A DNA stretch of 64,000 bases. Origin: Zobellia uliginosa. Lineage in GTDB: Bacteria > Bacteroidota > Bacteroidia > Flavobacteriales > Flavobacteriaceae. Position 1 is the stretch's first letter, and each line of letters starts with the position of its first letter. The translations under genes were made by a program, and so were the position numbers. Of this stretch, positions 18,440-28,056 are shown piece by piece. The stretch spans positions 575,164 to 639,163 of the forward strand of contig NZ_JAHKPY010000012.1 in NCBI RefSeq assembly GCF_018860745.1. The letters are read 5' to 3'. Under the pieces are notes generated by a model that had not been told where the DNA came from, ran no database searches, and saw only the letters and a program-made list of their open reading frames with translations.

Positions 18440-21280
18440 ATGAGTATCCGTAAAATAAGTATTGCCCTAATCCTATGTCTACTTTGTGTATTTGGAGCAA
18501 ATGCTATGCAGCAGGAAACAACGTTTACTGCAACTGAAAAAGTATATCTCTCCGGCACCGGGAAAGATGACATGGTAGACTGGGATTTCTTTTGTTCCGA
18601 TGGAATGAACAGTGGTAAATGGACGACAATTGGCGTTCCTTCCTGTTGGGAATTACAAGGCTTTGGAAATTATAATTATGGCAAAGATGATTTTGCAATT
18701 CGGAAGAACGAATACGGACTCTATAAATATGAGTTTAATGTTTCAAAAGAATGGAATAACAAAGAAGTGAAAATTGTATTTGAAGGGGTCATGACTGATG
18801 CCGAAGTGAAAATAAACGGAAAACTAGCGGGAGAAATTCACCAAGGCGCTTTCTATGAATTCAAATATGACATAAGCAAACTACTGAAGTATGGCGAAAA
18901 GAACCTACTGGAAGTTAAAGTTAACAAAGCTTCGGCCAACACCTCTATTAACCATGCAGAACGTCAAGCAGATTTCTGGATTTTCGGAGGAATATTCCGA
19001 CCAGTATATTTACAGGCCTATCCTAAGGACAATATTGAACGTGTAGCAATCAATGCCAAAGCCAGCGGTGAGTTGGAAGCTGATATTTATACTACATCCA
19101 AAAAAGCAGCATCGCTACAGTTATCATTATCAGATATCAACCAAAAGAAAATACAGGATTTACCCGTTGTTAATATATCTAAAGAAAAGGGAAAGTGGCA
19201 TATTTCTACAAAGGCGGATGATATAAAATCATGGAATCCAGAATCACCTGAACTGTATTTTCTAAATGTAGCACTTCTGAATAAAAAGAGAGAGATTATT
19301 CATCAAATTTCTGAACGTATTGGTTTTAGAACAGTAGAAGTTTTAGAAGGAGATGGTATTTTTGTTAATGGGCAACGCATCAAATTTAAAGGTGTAAACA
19401 GGCATTCATTTTACCCTAGTTCCGGTCGTACTACATCAAAAGAACTCAGTATAGAACATATTAAAATGATGAAGGATATGAACATGAATGCTGTTCGTAT
19501 GTCTCACTATCCGCCAGACGCTCATTTCTTAAATGCTGCAGATTCTTTAGGTCTTTTTGTAATAGACGAAGTATGCACCTGGCACTCTCCGCATTTAGAT
19601 ACTAAAGTAGGCCGTAAAATAGTGGAAGAAACCGTGGTTCGTGATGTAAACCATCCTTCTATTCTTCTTTGGGCCAACGGTAATGAAACAGGATGGAACA
19701 GAGAGCTAGATGATGATTATGCAAAGTGGGACATTCAGAAACGCGAGGTGATTCACCCTTGGAACATTTTCAGGAAAACCAATACTATGCACTACCCCAG
19801 CTATCATATTTTTGCATATGATACCTATGCCAAGGACAAAATTTATTTTCCAACAGAGTTTCTACATGGCCTTTATGACGGTGGCCATGGCGCTGGTCTA
19901 GATGATTATTGGAAACAAATGTGGAATATGCCGTTAGCCGCAGGCGGATTTTTATGGGATTTTGCAGATGAAGCTGTTGTTCGTACAGATAAAAACAACA
20001 TCTTAGATACCGATGGAAACCATGCCGCAGATGGTATTGTAGGCCCTTATGGAGAAAAAGAAGCTAGTTATTTTACAATTAAAGAGGTATGGTCGCCTAT
20101 TTACATTGAAGACCGTTACATCAAGTCAGATTTCAACGGGATTTTCAGAATTGAAAACAGATTTCACTTTACCAATTTGAATCAGTGTAAAATGACCGCG
20201 AAATGGGTTGTCTTTGAAGGTCCTAACGGAAGTAACAAAGCAAAAACTATTTCAGAACAAAATATTGAATTACCGGATTTAGAACCAAGCAAAAAAGGAG
20301 AGTTCTTAGTTACTAGACCAGAAAACTGGATAGTAGCCGACGTATTATACATTACAGCAACCGATCCGCTAAACCAGGAAATTTTTACTTGGAGCTATCC
20401 TATAAACACTCCTAAAGAAGTAAATAAAAAAAATATATCAACCACTAAAAAAAGTGGTATAACCACGGAAGCTATAAATGGTTCTATAGTGGTCAACGCG
20501 AATGGATTTCACTATAAATTTTCAGAAAAAACCGCCCTACTGAACGAAGTTAAGAAAGACGGAAAAATTATTCCTTTAAACAACGGCCCAATAATATTTG
20601 ACCATAAAGACAAAATCGAATCACAAAACATATATACTTTAAAAGATAGGATTGAAATTGTAACCGTATTTGAGGCTTCGGACAAATCACCTAACTGGGC
20701 AAGTCATAAGGAATACAGTTCAGATATTATAAAATGGACTATTTATTCAGATGGATTACTGAACCTCAACGTAGAAATCAAAGGAAAAAAAATAGTGAAA
20801 GGTATAAAAGGGATTACTTTCTCTTTTCCTGAATCTGAAGTTTCCGGAATGAAATGGTTAGGTGATGGTCCATACCGTGTCTGGCGCAATAGAATGAAAG
20901 GCACCAAATTAAAGGTCTGGGAAAACGATTACAATAATACAGTTACTGGAGAATCCGGCTTTGTGTATCCTGAGTTCAAAGGTTTCTATTCAAGTTTATA
21001 TTGGGTGAAAGTAAAAGGGAAAAACAATAACGGATTCAATGTGTATTGCAATTCAGAAAACACCTTCTTGCGTATGTTGACACCTCAGCAACCAAAAGAA
21101 GACCCTAACCATAGAGTTTCGGTAGACTTTCCCAAGGGGGACATCTCATTTGTAAAAAACATTCCGGCTATTGGCACAAAATTCCAAGAAGGAGATAAAA
21201 TGGGCCCACAAGGCAATTCAGAAAATTACTTCGGTAATGACGATGAACCAATTAGTATAGACCTGACTTTTGAGTTCTAG
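18440..21280 (+). CDS. GH2 beta-galactosidase-like glycosidase
   Basis: A 946-residue secreted glycoside hydrolase family 2 enzyme with signal peptide MSIRKISIALILCLLCVFGANA. An N-terminal sugar-binding jelly-roll domain (about 60-200: VPSCWELQGFGNYNYG, and AERQADFWIFGGIFRPVYL) comes before an Ig-like domain (about 205-300) and the TIM barrel from about 310. The acid/base is E416 in WANGNETGW and the nucleophile E473 in FPTEFLHGLYDGG. C-terminal domains resembling the LacZ small domains follow. GH2 members of this shape are often exo-beta-galactosidases, which fits removal of beta-linked galactose after desulfation. It stands alone, divergent from the regulator, and ends with a strong terminator. 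Confidence 0.88.
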   Translation: MSIRKISIALILCLLCVFGANAMQQETTFTATEKVYLSGTGKDDMVDWDFFCSDGMNSGKWTTIGVPSCWELQGFGNYNYGKDDFAIRKNEYGLYKYEFNVSKEWNNKEVKIVFEGVMTDAEVKINGKLAGEIHQGAFYEFKYDISKLLKYGEKNLLEVKVNKASANTSINHAERQADFWIFGGIFRPVYLQAYPKDNIERVAINAKASGELEADIYTTSKKAASLQLSLSDINQKKIQDLPVVNISKEKGKWHISTKADDIKSWNPESPELYFLNVALLNKKREIIHQISERIGFRTVEVLEGDGIFVNGQRIKFKGVNRHSFYPSSGRTTSKELSIEHIKMMKDMNMNAVRMSHYPPDAHFLNAADSLGLFVIDEVCTWHSPHLDTKVGRKIVEETVVRDVNHPSILLWANGNETGWNRELDDDYAKWDIQKREVIHPWNIFRKTNTMHYPSYHIFAYDTYAKDKIYFPTEFLHGLYDGGHGAGLDDYWKQMWNMPLAAGGFLWDFADEAVVRTDKNNILDTDGNHAADGIVGPYGEKEASYFTIKEVWSPIYIEDRYIKSDFNGIFRIENRFHFTNLNQCKMTAKWVVFEGPNGSNKAKTISEQNIELPDLEPSKKGEFLVTRPENWIVADVLYITATDPLNQEIFTWSYPINTPKEVNKKNISTTKKSGITTEAINGSIVVNANGFHYKFSEKTALLNEVKKDGKIIPLNNGPIIFDHKDKIESQNIYTLKDRIEIVTVFEASDKSPNWASHKEYSSDIIKWTIYSDGLLNLNVEIKGKKIVKGIKGITFSFPESEVSGMKWLGDGPYRVWRNRMKGTKLKVWENDYNNTVTGESGFVYPEFKGFYSSLYWVKVKGKNNNGFNVYCNSENTFLRMLTPQQPKEDPNHRVSVDFPKGDISFVKNIPAIGTKFQEGDKMGPQGNSENYFGNDDEPISIDLTFEF

Positions 21281-21313
21281 GAATAGCAGCTAAAGAGGAT
21301 CTGGTATAAACTA

Positions 21314-21347
21314 AAAAGAGTCTTATCGGTTTCGACAAGACTCTTTT
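21314..21347. terminator. Strong stem-loop terminator
   Basis: AAAAGAGTCTT (21314-21324) pairs fully with AAGACTCTTTT (21337-21347), with TCG/CGA pairing inside. The A- and T-rich ends allow function in both directions. It lies 34 bases after the GH2 stop. Confidence 0.75.
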
Positions 21348-21619
21348 ACGAGAACACTATATGAAAATGAAAAATTTTATTTCTGTTTGATTAACACTGT
21401 AAACTTACGGCAGCAATGTTCATTTTAAAAAAAAATGATGTGAACTAGCCAATTTCTGTTGTGAAAACGCATTTTATCGATTTTTGGGCTAAAAAATTGA
21501 AGTGTAACACTTAAAGATAGATGATTAGCCGTTGTAAAAAAGTAGTGCTTTAAATATTGAAGGGAATAAGAATTTATGCTTGTTGAGCAATAAGCATTAA
21601 TGGTACATACCTGTATGAC
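21348..21619. other. Intergenic, no gene seen
   Basis: AT-rich spacer downstream of both the GH2 gene and the minus-strand trehalase gene. I see no convincing ORF, RNA or repeat. Confidence 0.4.
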
Positions 21620-23221
21620 CTATTTGTTCTTGTTGGTTCTCGCTTTTAATGCCAGATAAACCCCATTACTCCATCCAAATCCATCTTGCACCGGGTATTC
21701 ACCACCACCTGCATTTAATGTCATATCCTCCACATTGTATTTTTCAACGAATTTTCCTGTATTGGCATATACTTTTTCATTGAGTTTCACCCAACGTTGA
21801 GCTATGATATTTGCGAGTTCTTCGTGACCATAATTCTCCAGGCCAATAATAGTCATCCATTGCAATGGTGCCCAACCGTTAGGAGCATCCCACTGCTCAC
21901 CTGTATTTTTTAAAGTAGTAACAACACCACCGGGTTTCAAAAAGTGATTTTCTATGTATTCCGCAATATTATCTGCTTGTTGTTGAGATGCCATATTGAA
22001 AAACAAAGGAAAGGTCATTGCCAGAGAAGGCTCTCCTGTTTGCTTTTGCTTCAGCCAATTGAAATCTTCATAAATTCCATCGGAAGCATTCCAGCAAACT
22101 TCATTTAGAAATTTCTTTCGGCCAATCATACTATTTTCTAAGGTTTTCCTAAACATTTTATCTTCGGGGTAGCATCTAAGCAAAACCGCTTCCAAACCGT
22201 AAAGTAATGAATTGAGGTCAACAGGAATGATATCTGTAGTTATAATGGTTTCAATTGATCTACCATCTGCAAACCACCGGGAAGAATAATCCCAACCAGA
22301 TTCCGCTCCGGAACGCAGATCACTATACATTTTTTCGCCACCGCTTACTTTTTGAACCTGGTTGTAGTCTTCACGATAAGACTCTTCACGAGGTGAAACA
22401 CCACGATCAAAATACCGGTTCATTATTCCGTAGGAAGTAGCAACGCAATGAAAAACAGGGGTATTGACAGCATGCTTGCCATCCATCCAAAAATCATACT
22501 CTTTTCTTAGCGCTTCTCTGTACTTTGTATATACAGAATCTCCCTGCTTTTCCGCTAATAACGCAACCATCTGAGAGAAGAAAGGTGGTTGTGATCTTGT
22601 AATATAATAAGTTCTATTTCCATTAGGAATATGACCTACTGTTTCAATAAGATGCGCGAAATTTTCAAGCATATCATCAATTAGCTCAAACTCTCCACTT
22701 TCTGCTAGTCCCAACATCGTGAAATAACTATCCCAGTAGTAAATTTCTCTGAAACGCCCACCCGGTACAATATAAGGTTGAGGCAAAGGAATAAGTGTGC
22801 TGCCCTCATTTTTAGCGTCTAAAACCCTTTTTAATACTGGCCATAAGGATATAACATGCTCTTCTGCAGATTTACTCGTATCTGTCTTAAAATCTGAGCT
22901 TATCATATCTGGCAACTCAAAATTATCAAGTACAAAGGTTTTCAAATCAAAATTTGTTTGATTTTTCTTTTGTTCATAGGCCAGTTTAATTTCGCTATAT
23001 GGCCTTTTGGCCATACAATCAACAAAAGTTTTACTGTCGGGGAAAATATGTGCAAGTTGAACATCAGCAAATAGTGGGCCAAGTAAATCTCCAAGAGTTT
23101 CAAAATCTTCACTTTCCTCTACGGTTTCTTGAGCCGAACTTACTGAGTTAACCGTCTTTTTATCCTGTTCAGTCTTACAAGAAAAAATTAGAAGGACAAA
23201 TAACAAAAAATAATATCGCAT
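21620..23221 (-). CDS. treA: Trehalase, GH37, lipoprotein
   Basis: A 533-residue alpha,alpha-trehalase that would split trehalose into two glucoses. Both family signatures are present: PGGRFREIYYWDSYF (about residue 150) and QWDAPNGWAPLQ (about residue 430), along with ADGRS and GGGEYPVQDGFGWSNG near the C-terminus. The start MRYYFLLFVLLIFSC reads as a lipoprotein signal with Cys15, followed by a Glu/Ser-rich linker, so it acts outside the cytoplasm. It is followed, on the same strand, by the acyl-CoA dehydrogenase downstream of its neighbour's start but shares no obvious pathway with it. It is not clearly part of the sulfatase cluster. Confidence 0.92.
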   Translation of the reverse strand: MRYYFLLFVLLIFSCKTEQDKKTVNSVSSAQETVEESEDFETLGDLLGPLFADVQLAHIFPDSKTFVDCMAKRPYSEIKLAYEQKKNQTNFDLKTFVLDNFELPDMISSDFKTDTSKSAEEHVISLWPVLKRVLDAKNEGSTLIPLPQPYIVPGGRFREIYYWDSYFTMLGLAESGEFELIDDMLENFAHLIETVGHIPNGNRTYYITRSQPPFFSQMVALLAEKQGDSVYTKYREALRKEYDFWMDGKHAVNTPVFHCVATSYGIMNRYFDRGVSPREESYREDYNQVQKVSGGEKMYSDLRSGAESGWDYSSRWFADGRSIETIITTDIIPVDLNSLLYGLEAVLLRCYPEDKMFRKTLENSMIGRKKFLNEVCWNASDGIYEDFNWLKQKQTGEPSLAMTFPLFFNMASQQQADNIAEYIENHFLKPGGVVTTLKNTGEQWDAPNGWAPLQWMTIIGLENYGHEELANIIAQRWVKLNEKVYANTGKFVEKYNVEDMTLNAGGGEYPVQDGFGWSNGVYLALKARTNKNK

Positions 23222-23263
23222 AACAACGTGTAATATTGATTACGATTTAAAAGTAAGGCTTTA

Positions 23264-24442
23264 CTATTTAAATGCGGAATGCCCGGTAATATCCATTCCG
23301 GTAATCAACAAGTGGATATCATGGGTACCCTCATAAGTTATTACACTCTCAAGATTCATCATATGGCGCATTATACTATATTCACCGGTAATACCCATAC
23401 CACCTAAAACCTGTCTGGCCTCTCTGGCTATTTTAATGGCCATATCCACATTATTTCGTTTTGCCATAGAAATCTGAGCCGTTGTTGCCCTACCCTCGTT
23501 TTTCAATTGTCCTAGACGAAAAGCCAATAGTTGAGCCTTCGTGATTTCCGTAATCATCTCAGCAAGTTTCTTCTGCTGTAATTGGGTCGCTGCAATGGGT
23601 TTGCCAAATTGCACGCGCTCTTTTGCATATCTTAGCGCGGTATCATAACAATCCATAGCTGCGCCAATAGCACCCCATGCAATTCCATAACGAGCAGAAT
23701 CCAGACAACCAAGCGGCGCACCTAGCCCAGACTTGTTTGGTAGTAGATTCTCTTTGGGCACTTTTACATTATCGAATATCAATTCACCCGTAGCGGATGC
23801 ACGTAAAGACCACTTATTATGAGTTTCTGGCGTAGTAAATCCTTCCATTCCCCTTTCCACAATAAGACCATGAATACGACCTTCTTCATTTTTTGCCCAC
23901 ACCACAGCAATATCAGCAAATGGCGAATTAGAAATCCACAGTTTAGCGCCGTTTAAAAGATAATGATTTCCCATATCCTTAAACTTAGTCTCCATTCCAC
24001 TAGGGTTTGAACCATGGTTAGGTTCCGTAAGTCCGAAACAGCCCATCATTTCACCTGAAGCCAATTTGGGTAAATATTTCTTTCTTTGTTCTTCGCTACC
24101 GTAGGTATAGATAGGATACATCACCAAAGATGATTGAACGGAAGCCGTTGAACGCACACCACTGTCACCACGTTCAATTTCTTGCATTATAAGACCGTAG
24201 CTTATTTGATCTAACCCTGCACCACCGTATTCTTCAGGAATATAAGGACCAAAGGCTCCAATTTCTGCTAACCCTTCTAAAATTTGCTTTGGAAATTCAG
24301 CTTTTTGGGCGTACTCCTCAATTATGGGAGAGACATCCCTTTTGACCCATTGGCGTGCAGCATCGCGTACCAGTTTATGCTCTTCGGAAAGAAGATCATC
24401 AAGATTGTAATAGTCTGGTGCTTCGAACAAATCAGGTTTCAT
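23264..24442 (-). CDS. Acyl-CoA dehydrogenase, glutaryl-CoA dehydrogenase type
   Basis: A 392-residue flavoprotein of the acyl-CoA dehydrogenase family. The FAD/substrate segment GCFGLTEPNHGSNPSGM and the C-terminal catalytic-base segment VITYEGTHDIHLLITG are those of the glutaryl-CoA dehydrogenase group, which oxidises and decarboxylates glutaryl-CoA to crotonyl-CoA in lysine/tryptophan breakdown. I chose the ATG at 24442 (MKPDLFEAPDYY) over the TTG at 24460. It lies 42 bases downstream of the trehalase gene's start, on the same strand, and 55 bases after the TrmN6 gene. Cytoplasmic, with no sign of transfer. Confidence 0.88.
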   Translation of the reverse strand: MKPDLFEAPDYYNLDDLLSEEHKLVRDAARQWVKRDVSPIIEEYAQKAEFPKQILEGLAEIGAFGPYIPEEYGGAGLDQISYGLIMQEIERGDSGVRSTASVQSSLVMYPIYTYGSEEQRKKYLPKLASGEMMGCFGLTEPNHGSNPSGMETKFKDMGNHYLLNGAKLWISNSPFADIAVVWAKNEEGRIHGLIVERGMEGFTTPETHNKWSLRASATGELIFDNVKVPKENLLPNKSGLGAPLGCLDSARYGIAWGAIGAAMDCYDTALRYAKERVQFGKPIAATQLQQKKLAEMITEITKAQLLAFRLGQLKNEGRATTAQISMAKRNNVDMAIKIAREARQVLGGMGITGEYSIMRHMMNLESVITYEGTHDIHLLITGMDITGHSAFK

Positions 24443-24497
24443 AAAGTCAATTTTAATCAAATATACAGATGAAACGTAACATTATGCGAACTAATTG

Positions 24498-25208
24498 TTA
24501 CATTTTTAAATAAAAATCCTTCGTCAATGCAACATAGGCATCCGTGTATTCGTGTCTCGTTATTTCAATGGTAAGTACATTAGTTTTAATCTCAACTTCT
24601 ACAAAACCAAACTCCAATAAACTACGCTTAACTTCTGAATTTAAATTGCCCTTTACACGGGTAATCCGCTTGGGATATAACTTAAAAAAAGCTGCATATT
24701 CTATAAACCTTACTTCTTCTTTAAAAGGAATAATGGTTGCAAAAGAACCTTTTGGAGCCATTAGCTTTGAAACACCTTCCAGCAACTCATTAAAGGGCAG
24801 TGATTGATTTTGCCTGGCTTTATCCCGTGATAAATCTCCACTAGAAACTTCTTCAGAATAAAAAGGGGGGTTAGAAACTATTAAATCATAAGGGTCTTCC
24901 CATTCTTCAACAAACTCATCAAGACCGGCATGATAGCAAAAAAGCCGGTCTCCCCAATCCGAAGCTTCAAAATTGGAAACACATTGTTCATAAGCATCAT
25001 CATCAATTTCCAAGGCATCTATAGTATCTGCCATACTACGTTGTGCCATCATCAAGGCAATTAAACCAGTTCCAGCCCCAATATCCAAAATAGATTCAGG
25101 ATTGTCATCTACAGATGCCCAAGCACCCAACAACACCCCATCTGTACCAACTTTCATGGCACAACGGTCTTGATTTATCTGGAATTGTTTGAATTGGAAT
25201 GGTTTCAT
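24498..25208 (-). CDS. trmN6: tRNA1(Val) adenine-37 N6-methyltransferase
   Basis: A 236-residue SAM-dependent methyltransferase that resembles TrmN6 (YfiC), which methylates A37 of tRNA1-Val. It shows the family N-terminus FQFKQFQINQDRCAMKVGTDG, the SAM site ILDIGAGTGLIALMMA, and the amino-methylase motif SNPPFY near residue 115. The ATG at 25208 (MKPFQF) is used; a TTG sits just before it. It transcribes toward the acyl-CoA dehydrogenase. Cytoplasmic housekeeping function, of normal length for the family. Confidence 0.88.
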   Translation of the reverse strand: MKPFQFKQFQINQDRCAMKVGTDGVLLGAWASVDDNPESILDIGAGTGLIALMMAQRSMADTIDALEIDDDAYEQCVSNFEASDWGDRLFCYHAGLDEFVEEWEDPYDLIVSNPPFYSEEVSSGDLSRDKARQNQSLPFNELLEGVSKLMAPKGSFATIIPFKEEVRFIEYAAFFKLYPKRITRVKGNLNSEVKRSLLEFGFVEVEIKTNVLTIEITRHEYTDAYVALTKDFYLKM

Positions 25209-25563
25209 CAAACTTAACTTATTTTTATTTTTTTTGAATTTGCGTTTCTATATTGAATTCAGAAAATAGCTTTTGATTAAAAATCGGAATATGCTGAATA
25301 AATAGAAAATACACTGTGTAAAGTTAAGATATGGAAAGCATTTAATGGACTGCACTCTTCAACATTATTTTCTTCTTATCCTAAATAAAAACAAGGTTAC
25401 CTTCGCAGTAATCTCAACACCTAAATCTAAGAAATTACACACTATGCAATATTTTGTATTTATTTGTACAAAACTTGTCCTGAATATTTAGAATAGTTAA
25501 TTTTCTAGAGATTTGGGTAACTCCTTAAAATACACTTACAACTTAAACCAAAGACTCATTCAA
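25209..25563. other. Intergenic region between divergent genes
   Basis: About 355 bases, AT-rich. TTTTGTA at 25452-25458 is inverted as TACAAAA at 25467-25473 and could be a small operator or weak hairpin ahead of the isomerase-like gene. No gene is seen. Confidence 0.35.
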
Positions 25564-26607
25564 ATGCAAAATAACTCAAAATCCGGAAGGCGTAAATTCT
25601 TAAGGAATACCCTTACCCTAGCAGCAGGCTCAACCCTAATAACTCCATCTCTTTTTGGTGCTCCTTCCATCCTAAAACATTATAACAAACCTAACTCCAA
25701 ATTTAACGGCGTACAAATAGGTGTTATTACCTATTCGTTTAGAAGTATGGAAGATCAAAGTGCTGAAGCCACTCTTCAATACATTCTAGATTGCGGGGTA
25801 AATGCCATTGAGCTAATTGGAGACCCAGCTGAAACTTTTGCAGGAAGACCTGAAAACAAATTGGATAGAACCGTATTTTTTGGATTGATGAAAAAGAAAC
25901 GTAGTGGAAGCATTACCGATGACGAAGCCAAAGAACTTGCAGAAATACAAACCGAACAATCAGCATATAAAAAACAAGTTACAAAGTGGCGGAAGACGGC
26001 AGACATGAAAAAGTTTGAGAAATTCCGCAAAATGTATAATGATGCGGGTGTTGACATTTATGCCTTCAAACCAAGAGATACCTTCGGTAAAAAGAATTCA
26101 GATGCGGATATAGAATGGGGAATGAAAACAGCAAAAGTACTTGGTGCTAGCCATGTTACCGTAGAACATCCTAGTAATGATGCTACCACGCTTAGGTTAG
26201 GGAAATTTGCCAAAAAACATGGAATTTATGTGGCTTACCACGGTCACGAACAACAAACTCCCACCCTATGGGATACGGCTTTAGAGCAATCTAATTATAA
26301 CGCTTTAAACTTAGACTTAGGTCATTTTGTAGCTGCGGGCAATTCTGCTCCTTTAGACATTATTAAAAACAAGCATGAGCACATCAAAAGCATGCATCTA
26401 AAAGACAGACAAACGCCTGCAAATGGCAAAGGCAATTTGGTTTGGGGAAATGGAGACACTCCACTTGCCGGAGCTTTACAACTTATGAGAGATAACAAAT
26501 ATAACTTTCCCGGAACTGTTGAACTAGAATATGATGTTCCTGCTGGATCTAATGCAATAGCAGAAGTTCAAAAATGTATTTCTTTCTGTGAGAAAGCCTT
26601 AAAATAG
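25564..26607 (+). CDS. Tat-exported sugar phosphate isomerase/epimerase-like TIM barrel protein
   Basis: A 347-residue protein of the xylose-isomerase-like TIM-barrel family (also called AP-endonuclease-2 family). The N-terminus has a twin-arginine signal, SGRRKFLRNTLTLAAGSTL. Barrel motifs include GVITYSFRSM, GVNAIELIGDPAE, VTVEHPSNDA, YVAYHGHEQ, NLDLGHFVAAG and SMHLKDRQ, and the His, Glu and Asp residues in these would bind a divalent metal. Tat-exported members are frequent in sugar-degrading Bacteroidota and several act on oxidised sugars. The ATG at 25564 is preferred over a TTG at 25513, which would put 17 residues before the Tat motif. Substrate unknown. Confidence 0.8.
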   Translation: MQNNSKSGRRKFLRNTLTLAAGSTLITPSLFGAPSILKHYNKPNSKFNGVQIGVITYSFRSMEDQSAEATLQYILDCGVNAIELIGDPAETFAGRPENKLDRTVFFGLMKKKRSGSITDDEAKELAEIQTEQSAYKKQVTKWRKTADMKKFEKFRKMYNDAGVDIYAFKPRDTFGKKNSDADIEWGMKTAKVLGASHVTVEHPSNDATTLRLGKFAKKHGIYVAYHGHEQQTPTLWDTALEQSNYNALNLDLGHFVAAGNSAPLDIIKNKHEHIKSMHLKDRQTPANGKGNLVWGNGDTPLAGALQLMRDNKYNFPGTVELEYDVPAGSNAIAEVQKCISFCEKALK

Positions 26608-26652
26608 TCTGAATTAAATATACTGGGGTAGACTTGACCAGTAAAGTTTGGT

Positions 26653-27183
26653 TTACCCTAAATACAGGTCCACAAGACCCTCTGGAGTTCTTACGTGAAT
26701 CGCTTTGTTTTCGCGATCAACTTTTTTCAGGATTTCATCAATGATAGGCACTAAAATCTCTTTTCCATCTTTTTCTATTTCAAAAATTGCTTGAGACGTA
26801 GTATCATTTACTCCAGTAATTTTTCCAATATTACCGTGAACATCATCCAACACATCAAAACCAATGACTTCATGAAAATAGAACTTATCACCTTCCAATT
26901 TAGGCAAGGCCGATAAAGGTAAATAAAGCTGATGGCCCATAATACGATTAGCAGCGGCTTCATCCTTCACCTCTTCAAAATCGATTCTTAATAGCGCGGA
27001 TTTATGCAGACGACATCTATCAATAAAAAATGGAACCAGTATATCGCCTTTCATCAAGACAAACACTGATTCCATATTTTCGTAAATTTCGGGTTCATCG
27101 GCATCTAGTTTAACTAGCACCTCACCCTTAAAGCTATATTTAGAAACGATTTTACCGAGGTAGAAACAATCTTCCTTACGCAT
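26653..27183 (-). CDS. rimM: 16S rRNA processing protein RimM
   Basis: A 176-residue ribosome maturation factor that binds ribosomal protein S19 during assembly of the 30S head. It begins with the typical DCFYLGKIVSKYSFKGEVLVKL and contains the PRC-barrel half (FHEVIGFDVLDDVHGNIGKITGV ... ILVPIIDEILKKVD). It follows rpsP by 15 bases on the same strand, the common rpsP-rimM order. Length and motifs are ordinary. Confidence 0.95.
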   Translation of the reverse strand: MRKEDCFYLGKIVSKYSFKGEVLVKLDADEPEIYENMESVFVLMKGDILVPFFIDRCRLHKSALLRIDFEEVKDEAAANRIMGHQLYLPLSALPKLEGDKFYFHEVIGFDVLDDVHGNIGKITGVNDTTSQAIFEIEKDGKEILVPIIDEILKKVDRENKAIHVRTPEGLVDLYLG

Positions 27184-27198
27184 TCGTTCCTAATTTAT

Positions 27199-27750
27199 TT
27201 ATTCTTCTTCTTTAGATGCTTCCGCCTCTACAGATGGAGCTTCTTCAACCGCTTCAACCTCAGCAGTTGCATCCTCACCTTCAGGAGCTTCTGGCAATGC
27301 AGCAGCGGCAGCTTCAGCAGCACGCTTCTCATTTACTTCTTTCTCTGCTTTTAAAGCAGCAGCTTTAGCATCAGCTTTCTCTTTATCTAAACCACCAACC
27401 TTAGCTGCAATCTTACCTTCTTTTTCTTCCAACCAAGCCGTAAATTTTTCTTCTGCTTGCTCTTCGGTTAAGGCACCTTTACGTACACCACCTAATAAGT
27501 GATGCTTTAAAAGAACACCTCTGTAAGAAAGAATTGCTTTAGCGGTATCTGTTGGCTGTGCACCATTCTGTAACCACTGCACTGAACTATCAACATTTAA
27601 TTCAATAGTAGCAGGATTGGTATTAGGATTGTAGATTCCTAATTTTTCCAAGAATTTCCCATCTCTCTTTGAACGTACATCTGCTGCAACGATCCAATAA
27701 AATGGTTTTCCTTTTTTACCGTGTCTCTGTAATCTAATTTTAACTGGCAT
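27199..27750 (-). CDS. rpsP: 30S ribosomal protein S16 with acidic extension
   Basis: A 183-residue S16. The conserved core MPVKIRLQRHGKKGKPFYW ... DGKFLEKLGIYNPN ... AILSYRGVLLKHHL occupies about residues 1-90. The rest is an Ala/Glu/Lys-rich tail, probably a coiled coil ending in disordered acidic residues, which roughly doubles the protein compared with the enterobacterial form. Such tails are common in this phylum. First gene of the rpsP-rimM pair, with a -7 box upstream. Confidence 0.96.
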   Translation of the reverse strand: MPVKIRLQRHGKKGKPFYWIVAADVRSKRDGKFLEKLGIYNPNTNPATIELNVDSSVQWLQNGAQPTDTAKAILSYRGVLLKHHLLGGVRKGALTEEQAEEKFTAWLEEKEGKIAAKVGGLDKEKADAKAAALKAEKEVNEKRAAEAAAAALPEAPEGEDATAEVEAVEEAPSVEAEASKEEE

Positions 27751-28056
27751 ATCACATTAATTTGTAGGGTGCCCGACCCTTGTTATTAATTCATTTTAAA
27801 TCTTCCCTATTAAGGGGCTGCAAATATAGAATTTCTTTTTGAGGTAATACCACTTGTTTTAAAGAAAAAACAACCTCAATATTGCTTTTTTCAAAGACAC
27901 ATTCAATCCTACCTAACTAACACACTATTAATTTCTTGTTCAAGGCCTACGCTACACCTTTCAATCCGTTAATAACTCTTAACAACTCATTAAGCTATTA
28001 AGCGTTCTTTTTACGTAATTTTATAGTCACTTTTTTAAGCTCAAACACGCACTTTT
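27751..28056. other. Intergenic region between rpsP and dnaE
   Basis: A 306-base divergent spacer. Apart from the rpsP -7 box I see no gene or hairpin. The dnaE promoter probably lies in the T-rich stretch at 28005-28035, but no exact box is visible. Confidence 0.4.
27821..27828 (-). promoter_or_regulatory. -7 box for rpsP-rimM
   Basis: The minus strand reads TATATTTG, an exact match to the Bacteroidota -7 consensus TAnnTTTG, 71 bases before the rpsP start. No clear -33 TTTG was found. Confidence 0.5.
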
